From Aureimonas mangrovi (lineage in GTDB: Bacteria > Pseudomonadota > Alphaproteobacteria > Rhizobiales > Rhizobiaceae): DNA of 64,000 bases. Location: the NCBI RefSeq assembly GCF_014058705.1, contig NZ_CP059692.1, positions 3,421,125 through 3,485,124 of the forward strand, given 5' to 3'. Each line of letters opens with the position of its first letter. Position 1 is the stretch's first letter. This document shows, in pieces, positions 19,073 to 26,786 of the stretch. The notes beneath the pieces were generated by a model. The model did not search any database. It was not told the origin of the DNA and saw only the letters and a program-made list of their open reading frames with translations. The translations under genes and the position numbers were made by a program.

Positions 19073-19822
19073 ATGGGCAAGCTGGCTGGGAAAGTGGCGG
19101 TCATCACGGGTGCGAACAGCGGGATCGGCCTCGCGAGCGCCAAGCGTTTCGCGCAGGAAGGTGCCCGCGTGTTCATGACCGGGCGTCGGCAACCCGAACT
19201 CGACGCCGCCGTGGCCGAGGTCGGCAACGGTGCCCGCGGCGTTCAGGGCGATATTTCCAACCTCGCCGATCTCGACCGCCTCTACGATATCGTCGGCAGC
19301 GAAGAGGGCCGGATCGACGTGCTTTTTGCCAACGCTGGTGCCGGCGAATTCGCCGCCTTGCCTGACGTCACGCAGGAGCATTACGAACGCATCTTCGCCG
19401 CCAACGTGAAGGGAACGCTGTTCACGGTCCAGAAGGCGTTGCCGCTTCTCGTCGACGGCGCGTCCGTCATCCTCACGGGGTCCACGGCGGCCACCGTGGG
19501 CTCGCCGGCCTTCAGCGTATACGGAGCGAGCAAAGCCGCAGTCCGCAGCTTCGCGCGCAACTGGATTCAGGAGCTGGGGCCACGCCGGATCCGCGTGAAC
19601 GTGCTCGTCCCGGGCCCGACCTCGACGCCGGGTCTTCACGGCCTCTCGCCCAGCGAGGATGCCAAGCGGGCCTTCGCCGCTGCGATGGAGGCACAAGTGC
19701 CTCTCGGACGAATGGGAGAGACGAGCGAAACGGCGGCCGCCGCTCTGTTCCTCGCGTCCGGCGACAGCAGTTTCGTCAACGGCAGCGAGTTGTTCGTCGA
19801 TGGCGGACAGGCGCAGATCTAG
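19073..19822 (+). CDS. Short-chain dehydrogenase/reductase, HxlR-linked
   Basis: A 249-residue classical SDR with AGGAG before its ATG. Cofactor motif TGANSGIG at 12-19, NAGAG at 87-91, and the catalytic S137, Y150 and K154. R38/R39 following beta-strand 2 (TGRRQ) suggest NADPH preference. The C-terminal NGSELFVDGG is typical of 3-oxoacyl-ACP-reductase-like enzymes. Divergent from the HxlR regulator and 38 bases ahead of a Rid-family gene, it looks like the main structural gene of a small stress- or catabolism-inducible cassette. Confidence 0.9.
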   Translation: MGKLAGKVAVITGANSGIGLASAKRFAQEGARVFMTGRRQPELDAAVAEVGNGARGVQGDISNLADLDRLYDIVGSEEGRIDVLFANAGAGEFAALPDVTQEHYERIFAANVKGTLFTVQKALPLLVDGASVILTGSTAATVGSPAFSVYGASKAAVRSFARNWIQELGPRRIRVNVLVPGPTSTPGLHGLSPSEDAKRAFAAAMEAQVPLGRMGETSETAAAALFLASGDSSFVNGSELFVDGGQAQI

Positions 19823-19860
19823 CCCCACCATTTCAACTCCCGATTCAGAGGCCCTTCCCC

Positions 19861-20259
19861 ATGACCAGGACAGAAGCGATCTTCCCCGCGGACCGTCTCG
19901 CCATCTACGAACGTGACCGCTATTCGGCCGCGATCCGCTCTGGCGACCTCCTCTTCGTCTCCGGCCAGGTCGGGAGCCGCGTCGACGGCTCTCCGGAGCC
20001 GGACTTCGCCGAGCAGGTCGAACAAGCCTTTCAGAACCTGGAGGCGGTCCTCAAGGCGGCCGGCTGCACCTTCGCGGATGTCGTGGACGTGACGAGCTTC
20101 CACACCGACCCGGAAAGCCAGTTCGACGCTGTCCTGCGGGCGAAGGACAACGCGTTTCCCCATGCCCCCTACCCGGCCTGGACCGCGATCGGCGTCAACT
20201 GGCTGAACGGGTTCGACTTCGAGATAAAGGCGACCGCCCGCATACCGGCGGGACGCTGA
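19861..20259 (+). CDS. Rid (YjgF/YER057c/UK114) family protein lacking the deaminase arginine
   Basis: A 132-residue trimer-forming Rid fold: SGDLLFVSGQVGSR near 27-40, a helical middle with FAEQVEQAFQNLEAVLKAAG, and DVVDVTSFHTD. In RidA imine deaminases the segment corresponding to PYPAWTAIGVNWL carries an arginine (Arg105 in the E. coli numbering) that binds the substrate carboxylate; here tryptophan and threonine occupy that place. It is therefore probably a non-RidA subgroup without classical enamine/imine deaminase activity. It follows the SDR by 38 bases and ends facing rplT. Confidence 0.85.
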   Translation: MTRTEAIFPADRLAIYERDRYSAAIRSGDLLFVSGQVGSRVDGSPEPDFAEQVEQAFQNLEAVLKAAGCTFADVVDVTSFHTDPESQFDAVLRAKDNAFPHAPYPAWTAIGVNWLNGFDFEIKATARIPAGR

Positions 20260-20370
20260 TTATTTCATGATAGCGTGCGCTCCCCGCGCATTTGGCGAGC
20301 GACGTCGATCGCGGTCGCGGCGAGGCAGCTCCTGATGCTGGCGGCCGCCAAGCCCCTGTTCTAACGTAGA

Positions 20371-20402
20371 AAAGCCCGCGCCGGTCTCCCCGCGCGGGCT
20401 TT
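20371..20402. terminator. Bidirectional terminator between rid and rplT
   Basis: A perfect 11-bp stem, AAAGCCCGCGC / GCGCGGGCTTT, with a 10-base loop. It lies between convergent genes. T runs on both strands (three to four bases) fit termination from either side; it is 28 bases beyond the rplT stop. Confidence 0.8.
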
Positions 20403-20429
20403 GATGTCTGAAGAGGTGTCGCCTTCGAG

Positions 20430-20849
20430 TCAGGCGGCCTTCTTCTCTCCGACGGCGCGCTCATAGGCGCCCGGGAACTGGCCGTCCTTGATGTAGGACA
20501 GTGCGCCCTTCGCCTGCTCCACGAGGGCCGCGAAGGCCTCCGGCTCATGAATGGCGATGTCCGACAGCACCTTGCGGTCCACCTCGATGCCGGCCTTGTT
20601 CAGGCCGTCGATGAAGCGGGCGTAGGTCAGGCCGTGCTCACGCACGGCGGCGTTGATGCGCTGCACCCACAGAGCGCGGAAGTTGCGCTTCTTGTTGCGG
20701 CGGTCGCGCGTGGCGTACTGCTTCGAACGATCGACGGCTGCCTTGGCGGCGCGGATCGTGTTCTTGCGGCGGCCGTAAAAGCCCTTGGCAGCCTTCAGGA
20801 CCTTCTTGTGCTTAGCGTGGGACGTGACGCCCCTCTTAACGCGTGCCAT
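20430..20849 (-). CDS. rplT: 50S ribosomal protein L20
   Basis: Assembly-initiating 23S rRNA binding protein. The first 60 residues are strongly basic ([22 protein letters not shown] and onward), forming the long RNA-binding extension; the globular half has [16 protein letters not shown] and [21 protein letters not shown]. At 139 residues it is slightly longer than the usual 118-134 because of a [19 protein letters not shown] tail. It is 39 bases downstream of rpmI. Confidence 0.97.
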   Translation of the reverse strand: MARVKRGVTSHAKHKKVLKAAKGFYGRRKNTIRAAKAAVDRSKQYATRDRRNKKRNFRALWVQRINAAVREHGLTYARFIDGLNKAGIEVDRKVLSDIAIHEPEAFAALVEQAKGALSYIKDGQFPGAYERAVGEKKAA

Positions 20850-20888
20850 GATCGATGCTCCTTAAATCTCGTAAAAGCCCGTCGCCGC

Positions 20889-21089
20889 TCAGCGGTTGTA
20901 AGGCATGTAGACCTTGACGATCCGCGCATCGGGCTCGGAGAGGACCATCGTCCCGCGCGCGTTGCGGATGAAGTCGTTGGAGCGTTTGATCATGCCGTGG
21001 CGCTTGCCGGCGGCACCCGCCTTGACCTTACCGGTCGCGGTGAAACGGAAGCGCTTTTTGGCTGCCGCCTTGGTCTTCATCTTGGGCAT
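20889..21089 (-). CDS. rpmI: 50S ribosomal protein L35
   Basis: A 66-residue basic ribosomal protein with the typical opening [20 protein letters not shown] and the KRHGMIKRS core. The C-terminal KVYMPYNR matches alphaproteobacterial L35. It lies between infC and rplT in the classic order. The 205 bases toward infC contain no gene that I can support. Confidence 0.96.
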   Translation of the reverse strand: MPKMKTKAAAKKRFRFTATGKVKAGAAGKRHGMIKRSNDFIRNARGTMVLSEPDARIVKVYMPYNR

Positions 21090-21294
21090 TTTGCTCTCCT
21101 TGGATAGGAGCCACGACCCGACAGCGCCGATGAGGCGCGGAAGCGAACGGAAGGTTCGGAACGGTCGACAGCGTTAAGAGCCGCCACGGCATGCCCTGCC
21201 GGCCGGCTCATTCGTTGACGGGTGGCCTTTACGGCAAAACCGTGAGAAGGGCAAGCGCCCCTCGCGGCGATCAGCCCGGCAGACGGGACGATGC

Positions 21295-21834
21295 TCAGCC
21301 CCGGGGGGCGAGCACCATCATCATCTGGCGGCCTTCGAGCTTGGGCTCGGCCTCCACCTTGGAGATCTCCGCCGTCTCCTCGCGAACCCGCGAGAGAAGC
21401 TGCATGCCAAGTTCCTGGTGCGCCATCTCGCGACCACGGAAGCGCAGGGTGACTTTCACCTTATCGCCCTCTTCGAAGAAGCGGCGCACGGCCTTCATCT
21501 TCGTCTCGTAGTCGTGATCGTCGATGTTGGGACGCATCTTGATCTCTTTGACCTCGATGGTCTTGGTGCGCTTGCGCGCCTCGGCCGCCTTCTTCTGGCT
21601 CTCGTATTTCAGCTTGCCGAGATCGAGGATCTTGCACACGGGCGGACTGGCCGTCGGAACGATCTCGACGAGATCGAGGCCCGCTTCCTCGGCCATCGCG
21701 AGCGCATCGGCGGTCGGAACCTGCCCCAGGTTCTGGCCTTCGGCATCGATGAGCTGGACGAGCGGGACGCGGATGTCCCGGTTGGAGCGCGGCCCTTCCT
21801 TCTGGGCCGGCGGCGCACGAAATGGTCTGCGAAT
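21295..21834 (-). CDS. infC: Translation initiation factor IF-3 (ATT start codon)
   Basis: Prevents premature subunit joining and checks the start codon-initiator tRNA pair. Choosing the first ATG (21696) would remove the N-terminal domain. Homology continues upstream to an ATT at 21832-21834, preceded by AGGAGA at eight bases, giving 179 residues that begin [17 protein letters not shown], as in rhizobial IF-3. The N-domain has [17 protein letters not shown], the linker [16 protein letters not shown], and the C-domain [19 protein letters not shown]. An AUU start is the classic infC device for autoregulation: low IF-3 allows initiation on it. Confidence 0.95.
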   Translation of the reverse strand: MRRPFRAPPAQKEGPRSNRDIRVPLVQLIDAEGQNLGQVPTADALAMAEEAGLDLVEIVPTASPPVCKILDLGKLKYESQKKAAEARKRTKTIEVKEIKMRPNIDDHDYETKMKAVRRFFEEGDKVKVTLRFRGREMAHQELGMQLLSRVREETAEISKVEAEPKLEGRQMMMVLAPRG

Positions 21835-21842
21835 GGTCGTTG

Positions 21843-21848
21843 TCTCCT
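21843..21848 (-). promoter_or_regulatory. Ribosome-binding site setting the infC ATT start
   Basis: AGGAGA on the minus strand, eight bases before the ATT at 21834. It is the only good Shine-Dalgarno sequence near the infC 5' end and decides for ATT rather than the ATG 138 bases further in. Confidence 0.8.
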
Positions 21849-21952
21849 GACGTTGACGATGTATGCGGCCCGATGCGAAACCCCTGTCAGGAGCAGCCGC
21901 AGCGGGCGGAATCGGGGGTCATACGACGCCGCGCCGATCCGAAAGAGCACAC

Positions 21953-21981
21953 TATATAGCACGGCGAGCACACGAATTCAC
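21953..21981 (-). promoter_or_regulatory. Candidate sigma-70 promoter for infC-rpmI-rplT
   Basis: On the minus strand GTGAAT at 21976-21981 and TATATA at 21953-21958 are separated by 17 bases. The -35 is weak (three of six matches), the -10 moderate. Transcription would begin about 110 bases before the infC start, leaving room for a regulated leader. TATATA is symmetric, so it could also serve the hydrolase gene on the other side, but I see no -35 for that. Confidence 0.35.
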
Positions 21982-22058
21982 GCCCGTGCCCAAGGCTTAT
22001 TTTCGCGCGCTGCGATGCGCCCCGCCGCAGCGCGCGACATTCCGATGAGGAGACACCC

Positions 22059-22868
22059 ATGTCCGACAGCCGCATCCCGCCGCAATTTCACGAAAACGGC
22101 AAGGGAGAGCGGTTGGCGTTCCTGGAGGTCGCGGGCAAGACGCCCACCGTCGTCTGGCTCGGCGGTTACGGCTCGGACATGCGCGGGACCAAGGCCGAGC
22201 ACCTCGCCGCGCTGGCCGCGCGCGACGGCTTCGGTTTCCTTCGCCTCGACTATTCGGGCCACGGCGAATCGGACGGCGCGTTCCGCGATGGCACGATCTC
22301 GAAATGGACCGAGGACGCGCTGTCCGTCATCGAGGCCCGGACGCAGGGGCCGGCGATCCTCGTCGGCTCGTCCATGGGCGCGTGGATCGCGCTGCGCATC
22401 GCGCGCGACTGGCGCGCACAGGGCGCGTCGCGGCTCGCCGGCCTCCTGCTCCTCGCCCCGGCGCCGGACTTCACCACCCGCCTCGTGGAACCTTCGCTGA
22501 CGAGCGCCGAATGCGTTTCGCTGGAGCGCGACGGCTTCATCGCGCGCCCCTCCGAATACGGCCCCGAACCCACCATCTACACGCAGGCGCTTCTCGACGA
22601 CGGCTCCAAGGCGGCGGTGATGGACGAGCCGATCGTCGTCGGCTGCCCGATCCACATCATCCAGGGCATGGAGGATGCGGATGTGCCGCACACCCACGCG
22701 CTGGAGCTCGTCTCGTATCTGCCGGGCGACGGGCTGACGCTGACGCTGGTGGCGGACGGCGACCACCGCCTGTCCCGGCCCGAGGATCTGCGCCGCATGG
22801 AGAACGCGCTGGGCGAGCTGATCCGCGCCGCGCGCGAACGCGATCAGTCCCGCACGACCGCCGAGTAG
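22059..22868 (+). CDS. Alpha/beta hydrolase (ABHD10/palmitoyl-thioesterase-like)
   Basis: A 269-residue serine hydrolase with GAGGAG before its ATG. The nucleophile elbow GSSMG spans 103-107 (S105), the acid is D208 in GMEDADVP, and the histidine is H236 in DGDHRLSR. The N-terminal GGYGSDMRGTKAEHL and LDYSGHGESDG blocks are the pattern of the mitochondrial-type ABHD10 group, which cleaves acyl-thioesters and glucuronides. Substrate here unknown. Its 3' end overlaps the convergent endonuclease gene by 25 bases. In rhizobia a similar hydrolase often sits beside infC. Confidence 0.88.
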   Translation: MSDSRIPPQFHENGKGERLAFLEVAGKTPTVVWLGGYGSDMRGTKAEHLAALAARDGFGFLRLDYSGHGESDGAFRDGTISKWTEDALSVIEARTQGPAILVGSSMGAWIALRIARDWRAQGASRLAGLLLLAPAPDFTTRLVEPSLTSAECVSLERDGFIARPSEYGPEPTIYTQALLDDGSKAAVMDEPIVVGCPIHIIQGMEDADVPHTHALELVSYLPGDGLTLTLVADGDHRLSRPEDLRRMENALGELIRAARERDQSRTTAE

Positions 22869-23503
22869 AAGAGGCAGAGATCGGCGAGAAAGCAGTTCTC
22901 GCAGCGCGGGCGGCGCGAGAGGCACACCGCCTTGCCGAACTGGATCAGCCAGAAATGCCCGTCGCGCAAAGCCCAGCGCGGCGCGCGTGCCTCCAGTTGT
23001 TCGGCGGTCGCGTCCGCGCTCCTGGCCTGCGTCAGGCCGAGGCGATTGCAGACCCGGTTCACATGCGTGTCGACCGCGATCACGTCTGCGTCGAAGGTGA
23101 AGGCCATGACGATGTCGGCGCATTTGCGTCCGACGCCAGGCAGCGCCATCAACCCCTCGCGCGTTCGCGGCACGGTCCGGCCATGCTCCCCGACGAGCGC
23201 CGCGGCCAGCCGCTTCAGGTTTCGCGCCTTGATGTTGTAGAGGCCGCAGGGGCGGATCGCCTCGGCGATCTCGCGCTCGGGAAGCGCCAGGAGATCGTCC
23301 GGCGTGCGCGCCTTCGCGAAGAGCTGGTCTGCCGCGAGCGCGGTGTTGCGGTCGAGGCTTTGGGCCGAGAGGATGCAGGCGACGACGGCGCGGAACGGGT
23401 CTGCCTGATCCTTCGGCCCCTTCGCGGTCGGCGTGCGCCCCGGCATGTGCCGCTGCAGGCGCCGAAACACTTCCTCCACCGACGCCTCGTCCAGCCGATC
23501 CAT
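22844..23503 (-). CDS. Endonuclease III-like DNA glycosylase/AP lyase (paralogue 1)
   Basis: A 219-residue HhH-GPD protein. The helix-hairpin-helix LPGVGRKCADIV holds the catalytic lysine K127, and VDTHVNR holds D145. Four cysteines at 194, 201, 204 and 210 (C-x6-C-x2-C-x5-C) complete the iron-sulfur cluster of Nth/MutY enzymes. ATG at 23503 is chosen because longer frames run into the upstream gene. It differs clearly from the second copy at 25126 (QSLDRNTALAADQLF versus QATDAGVNRATRGLF), so a different lesion range is likely; I infer oxidised-pyrimidine repair for both. Confidence 0.88.
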   Translation of the reverse strand: MDRLDEASVEEVFRRLQRHMPGRTPTAKGPKDQADPFRAVVACILSAQSLDRNTALAADQLFAKARTPDDLLALPEREIAEAIRPCGLYNIKARNLKRLAAALVGEHGRTVPRTREGLMALPGVGRKCADIVMAFTFDADVIAVDTHVNRVCNRLGLTQARSADATAEQLEARAPRWALRDGHFWLIQFGKAVCLSRRPRCENCFLADLCLFYSAVVRD

Positions 23504-23576
23504 CACCTGCCCCTTCTGCAGAGGCGGCGAAGATAGGCGGCGGCTGACGACTTCGAAGCGGGGCGAAGCGTCGCAA

Positions 23577-24470
23577 TCAGCCTCGCGCGAGGACACCGGC
23601 CTCCCAGCCAAGCATCGCGCGCTTGCGCGTCAGGCCCCAGTGGTAGCCGGTCAGCGCGCCCGACTTGCCGACCACGCGATGGCACGGCACCACGAAGGAG
23701 ATCGGGTTGCGCCCGACCGCCGCGCCGACAGCGCGCGCGGCCCTCGGCACGCCAAGGCAACCCGCTATGCTGGAATAGGTCGTCGCCCGCCCGACCGGGA
23801 TCGACAGCAGCGCCTCCCAGACGCGGATTTCGAAATCCGTGCCGATCAGGACGATGCGCAGTGGACGCTGGGCGTTCCACGCGTCGGGATCGAAGATCCG
23901 CGCGACATGCGGGGCCGCCCCGTCCGCATCCTCGACATAGGCGGCCAGCGGCCAGCGGCGACGCATGTCTTCCAGCGCGGCCGCATCGCCACCCTTTTCC
24001 GGATCGGAGAAGGCGACGCCCGCCACGCCACGCTCCGTCCACAGGACGAGCGTGCGCCCGAAGGGCGAATCGGCAAAGCCGTGGGAGAGAGTCAGTCCCG
24101 CGCCGCGCGTCTTGTAGGCGCCCGGCGAGGCCGCCTCGTGCTTGACGAAGAGATCGTGCAGCCGCGAGGGGCCGGAAAGACCCACCTCCATCGAAGCTTC
24201 GAGCAGGGGCATGCCGCCCGCCAACAGCCCGCGCGCGTGGTCGAGCGTCACCGCCTGCAGGAAGGCCTTCGGCGTCAGACCCGACCAGCGCCGGAACACC
24301 GTCTCGAGTTCAGCCTCGCCGGTCTTCAGCGCCCCGGCGATCTCGGTCAGCGACGGCTGGGCGCGATACTGCGTGGAGATGTATTCGATCGCGCCCTGAA
24401 CGAGCGCGTAGTCCGGCTGGCTCTCGGGCCTGTCCATCGGGCGAATTGTCTCGAAGGATTCGTGACGCAT
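23577..24470 (-). CDS. AraC-domain/O6-alkylguanine-DNA methyltransferase fusion (Ada without N-terminal zinc domain)
   Basis: A 297-residue Ada-like protein. An AraC-type helix-turn-helix occupies about residues 25-115 (YISTQYRAQPSLTEIAGAL, GLSGPSRLHDLF). The methyltransferase domain follows, with the suicide cysteine C263 in PCHRVVGK and RAVGAAVGRNP before it. The N-terminal cysteine-zinc domain that accepts methyl-phosphotriester methyl groups in E. coli Ada is missing, so methyl-triester sensing in that manner is not possible. Start ATG 24470 has GGGAGA upstream. It sits between two endonuclease III genes, with 73 bases to the first. Confidence 0.9.
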   Translation of the reverse strand: MRHESFETIRPMDRPESQPDYALVQGAIEYISTQYRAQPSLTEIAGALKTGEAELETVFRRWSGLTPKAFLQAVTLDHARGLLAGGMPLLEASMEVGLSGPSRLHDLFVKHEAASPGAYKTRGAGLTLSHGFADSPFGRTLVLWTERGVAGVAFSDPEKGGDAAALEDMRRRWPLAAYVEDADGAAPHVARIFDPDAWNAQRPLRIVLIGTDFEIRVWEALLSIPVGRATTYSSIAGCLGVPRAARAVGAAVGRNPISFVVPCHRVVGKSGALTGYHWGLTRKRAMLGWEAGVLARG

Positions 24471-24551
24471 GGGGTCGTCTCCCTGTCTCTTCCCTTCGAT
24501 GTGGCGGATCGCGAGGCACCGCGCCACCCGATTTCCTCTGCCGAACGGCCG

Positions 24552-25043
24552 TCAGCCCGCCCGCGCCTGCGAGAGCGCTCTGCCGAACTCGCGCGCGAAG
24601 CCGGGTCGCGCATCCGGCTCCAGAAAGGCGCCCACTTCCGTCGTGCGGCCCGCCCCCGTCACGGCGATGCCCGCAACGCCCACCGCCTGGTGGCGGGAGA
24701 CGAGAAGCCGGGCGAAGAAGGGGTTGTAGGTGGTGTCCGTCACCCTGCCGGCCGGCGAGGTCTTGCGGATGCGGAGCTCGGTGCGCGAAACGCGCACCTC
24801 CTCGCTCGCCCGGCCTGATCGATAGCTGGCACGCAGCGCCACCCACAGTATGAAGACGTCGAGCCCGAAGAAGCCGACGATCGGCCAGGCGCCCTGCGAA
24901 AGGAAGGCGATGCCGACGAAGACGCTGAGGAGCGCCATCGCGATCATCAGCCGGTTGAAGCCCTTGCGCCCGAGCGAACGATGAGGCGTCAGAACCGCCC
25001 GGAAGATAGGCCGATCGGCCGCTGGGTCGTCATCATGCGTCAT
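24552..25043 (-). CDS. DUF2244 membrane protein
   Basis: A 163-residue protein matching DUF2244: RPIFRAVLTPHRSLGRKGF near 11-29, two membrane helices at about 32-52 and 54-72, then a cytoplasmic beta-rich domain (VSRTELRIRKTSPAGR, TYNPFFARLLV). Function unknown. ATG at 25043 matches the family start; the longer frame overlaps the divergent nth. In alphaproteobacteria it commonly sits next to nth, as here (82 bases between divergent starts). Confidence 0.85.
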   Translation of the reverse strand: MTHDDDPAADRPIFRAVLTPHRSLGRKGFNRLMIAMALLSVFVGIAFLSQGAWPIVGFFGLDVFILWVALRASYRSGRASEEVRVSRTELRIRKTSPAGRVTDTTYNPFFARLLVSRHQAVGVAGIAVTGAGRTTEVGAFLEPDARPGFAREFGRALSQARAG

Positions 25044-25125
25044 GGCAAGCTCGCCTTTGCCTCCCGCCCGCGGCGACTGTATCCCCGTTCGGCGAGAAAG
25101 TGCAGCGGGACGATCGGGCGAAAGA

Positions 25126-25947
25126 ATGGCCGACAAGGCAGGCGGGACGGCGGGCAAGCCGGCGAGCGGTGCAGCGACGAAGCGCAAGGTGGCATCGGCC
25201 GTGCGCCGCAGGACGGCGGCGCGGCGCCCGCGCATCCCTTACACGGCGGACGAGATCGCCGAAATCTTCCGGCGCTTTGCCGTGCAGCGCCCCGAGCCGC
25301 AGCCCGAGCTCATGCATACCGACGCCTTCACGCTGCTCATCGCCGTCGTGCTTTCGGCACAGGCGACGGATGCGGGCGTCAACCGCGCGACACGGGGCCT
25401 CTTCGCGCGGGCCGACAATGCGCAGGCAATGGCTGCGCTCGGCGAAGATGAAATCCGGGAGGAGATCAAGTCGATCGGTCTTTATCGCAACAAGGCAAAG
25501 AACGTCGCGGCGCTGGCGAAAAAGCTGGTCGAGGAACACGGCGGCGAAGTGCCGCGCGGGCGAGAGGCACTCGAGGCGCTGCCCGGCGTCGGCCGGAAGA
25601 CTGCAAACGTCGTCCTCAACACTGCGTTCGGCGAAGAGACGCTGGCGGTCGACACGCATATCTTTCGGATCGGCAACCGTCTGAAGATCGCTCCCGGCAA
25701 GACGCCCGAGGAAGTGGAGCGAAACTTCCTGAAAATCATCCCAGGCGGGTTCCTGCGGCACGCCCATCACTGGCTGATCCTGCACGGCCGCTACGTGTGC
25801 AAGGCGCGAAAGCCCGAATGCCCGGCCTGCATCATCGCCGACCTCTGCAAGGCCGATGAGAAGACGACGGACATCCCCGCCCGGCTTCAGGCGCTGCCCG
25901 TCACGGGCGCGGGTCCGCAGGCACGCCCGCTCCTGCCGGCGGATTGA
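25126..25947 (+). CDS. nth: Endonuclease III
   Basis: Base-excision repair glycosylase and AP lyase for oxidised pyrimidines. The 273 residues include a 35-residue basic N-terminal extension, the QATDAGVNRATRGLF helix, the HhH motif LPGVGRKTANVVLN with K158, catalytic D176 in AVDTHIFR, and cluster cysteines at 225, 232, 235 and 241. This is the closer match to canonical Nth of the two copies. ATG at 25126 is preceded by GGGCGAAAG. The last 47 bases overlap the convergent EI24 gene. Confidence 0.95.
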   Translation: MADKAGGTAGKPASGAATKRKVASAVRRRTAARRPRIPYTADEIAEIFRRFAVQRPEPQPELMHTDAFTLLIAVVLSAQATDAGVNRATRGLFARADNAQAMAALGEDEIREEIKSIGLYRNKAKNVAALAKKLVEEHGGEVPRGREALEALPGVGRKTANVVLNTAFGEETLAVDTHIFRIGNRLKIAPGKTPEEVERNFLKIIPGGFLRHAHHWLILHGRYVCKARKPECPACIIADLCKADEKTTDIPARLQALPVTGAGPQARPLLPAD

Positions 25948-26656
25948 GGGTCAGCCCGCCCTCCTTCTGTGTCACGCGCTGGTGCAGATGCACCATGAAG
26001 GCGGCAGCGAAGAGCGGAGTGAGAAGATTGAGGATCGGCACGGCGAGGAACGCCGCGATGAGGAGCCCAGCGATCATCACGCTCGCGCCGTAGCGTGCCC
26101 GCAGGGCCTTGGCGTTCTCCTCCGGCCGGTAGCGCAGCGCCGCGAACTCGAAATATTCGCGGCCGAGCAGATAGCCGTTGATCACGAAGAAGGCGGCAAT
26201 ATTGACGAAGGGCACCCAGAGGAGTGCGAAGGCGAGAAGATTGCCGAGGATGACGATGCCGAAGAACTTCAGCGACAGGACGAGCCCCGGCAGGAAATCC
26301 ATCGCGCGGCCCTGCGGCATCTGCGGATAGTGCTCGCGTTCGACGACGTCGGCGACGTCGTCGAGGAAGAAGCCCGCGATCAGCGAGGACACCGGCGCGA
26401 TCAGGAAGGCGAGCAGAAAGGCCAGCGCAATGGACGCTGCGACCCCGGCGAAGACACCGGCATTGTCGACCCAGGCCGGCATATCCGGCGTGAAACCGGC
26501 GAAGAACGGGATCGCGACGGTGGCGAAGACCCAGCGCACCGCGAACCATAGTGCGATCAGCGCCACGATCGTCAGCCCCAGCATCTTCCAGAGCGCCGAG
26601 CGGAAAGGGCGCGAGAAGAGGTTCGAAAGGGCAAGCCGTGCCGAGGTGAAGATCAT
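25901..26656 (-). CDS. EI24/CysZ-like membrane protein
   Basis: A 251-residue polytopic protein of the EI24 superfamily, to which the sulfate transporter CysZ belongs. Five or six membrane segments: about 23-45, 63-90, 125-160 (two), 195-225. Family features include ALWKMLGLTIVAL, the FLDDVADVVEREHYPQMPQG linker and ALLWVPFVNIAAFFVINGYLLGREYFE (positions 150-176, part shown). ATG 26656 follows GGAGAG; another ATG lies directly before it. Sulfate transport is possible by family, but most alphaproteobacterial members are uncharacterised. Confidence 0.85.
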   Translation of the reverse strand: MIFTSARLALSNLFSRPFRSALWKMLGLTIVALIALWFAVRWVFATVAIPFFAGFTPDMPAWVDNAGVFAGVAASIALAFLLAFLIAPVSSLIAGFFLDDVADVVEREHYPQMPQGRAMDFLPGLVLSLKFFGIVILGNLLAFALLWVPFVNIAAFFVINGYLLGREYFEFAALRYRPEENAKALRARYGASVMIAGLLIAAFLAVPILNLLTPLFAAAFMVHLHQRVTQKEGGLTLNPPAGAGVPADPRP

Positions 26657-26786
26657 CATGGTCTCTCCGTGTCCCCACCCAGATAGGATAGTGCCTCCGA
26701 CCCAGCAATCGCGTCGGCGCGCCTCGCGTTTTTCCGTCGGGCCGGGTAGAGCCAGACAAGCGCAAAGAGCACGGATCGATCGCCGC

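Noticed and set aside
20260..20352. In-frame continuation after the rid stop ending in an Ala/Leu-rich segment, considered as a gene remnant
   Set aside because: About 30 codons with no start or family match; it may be chance in G+C-rich DNA.
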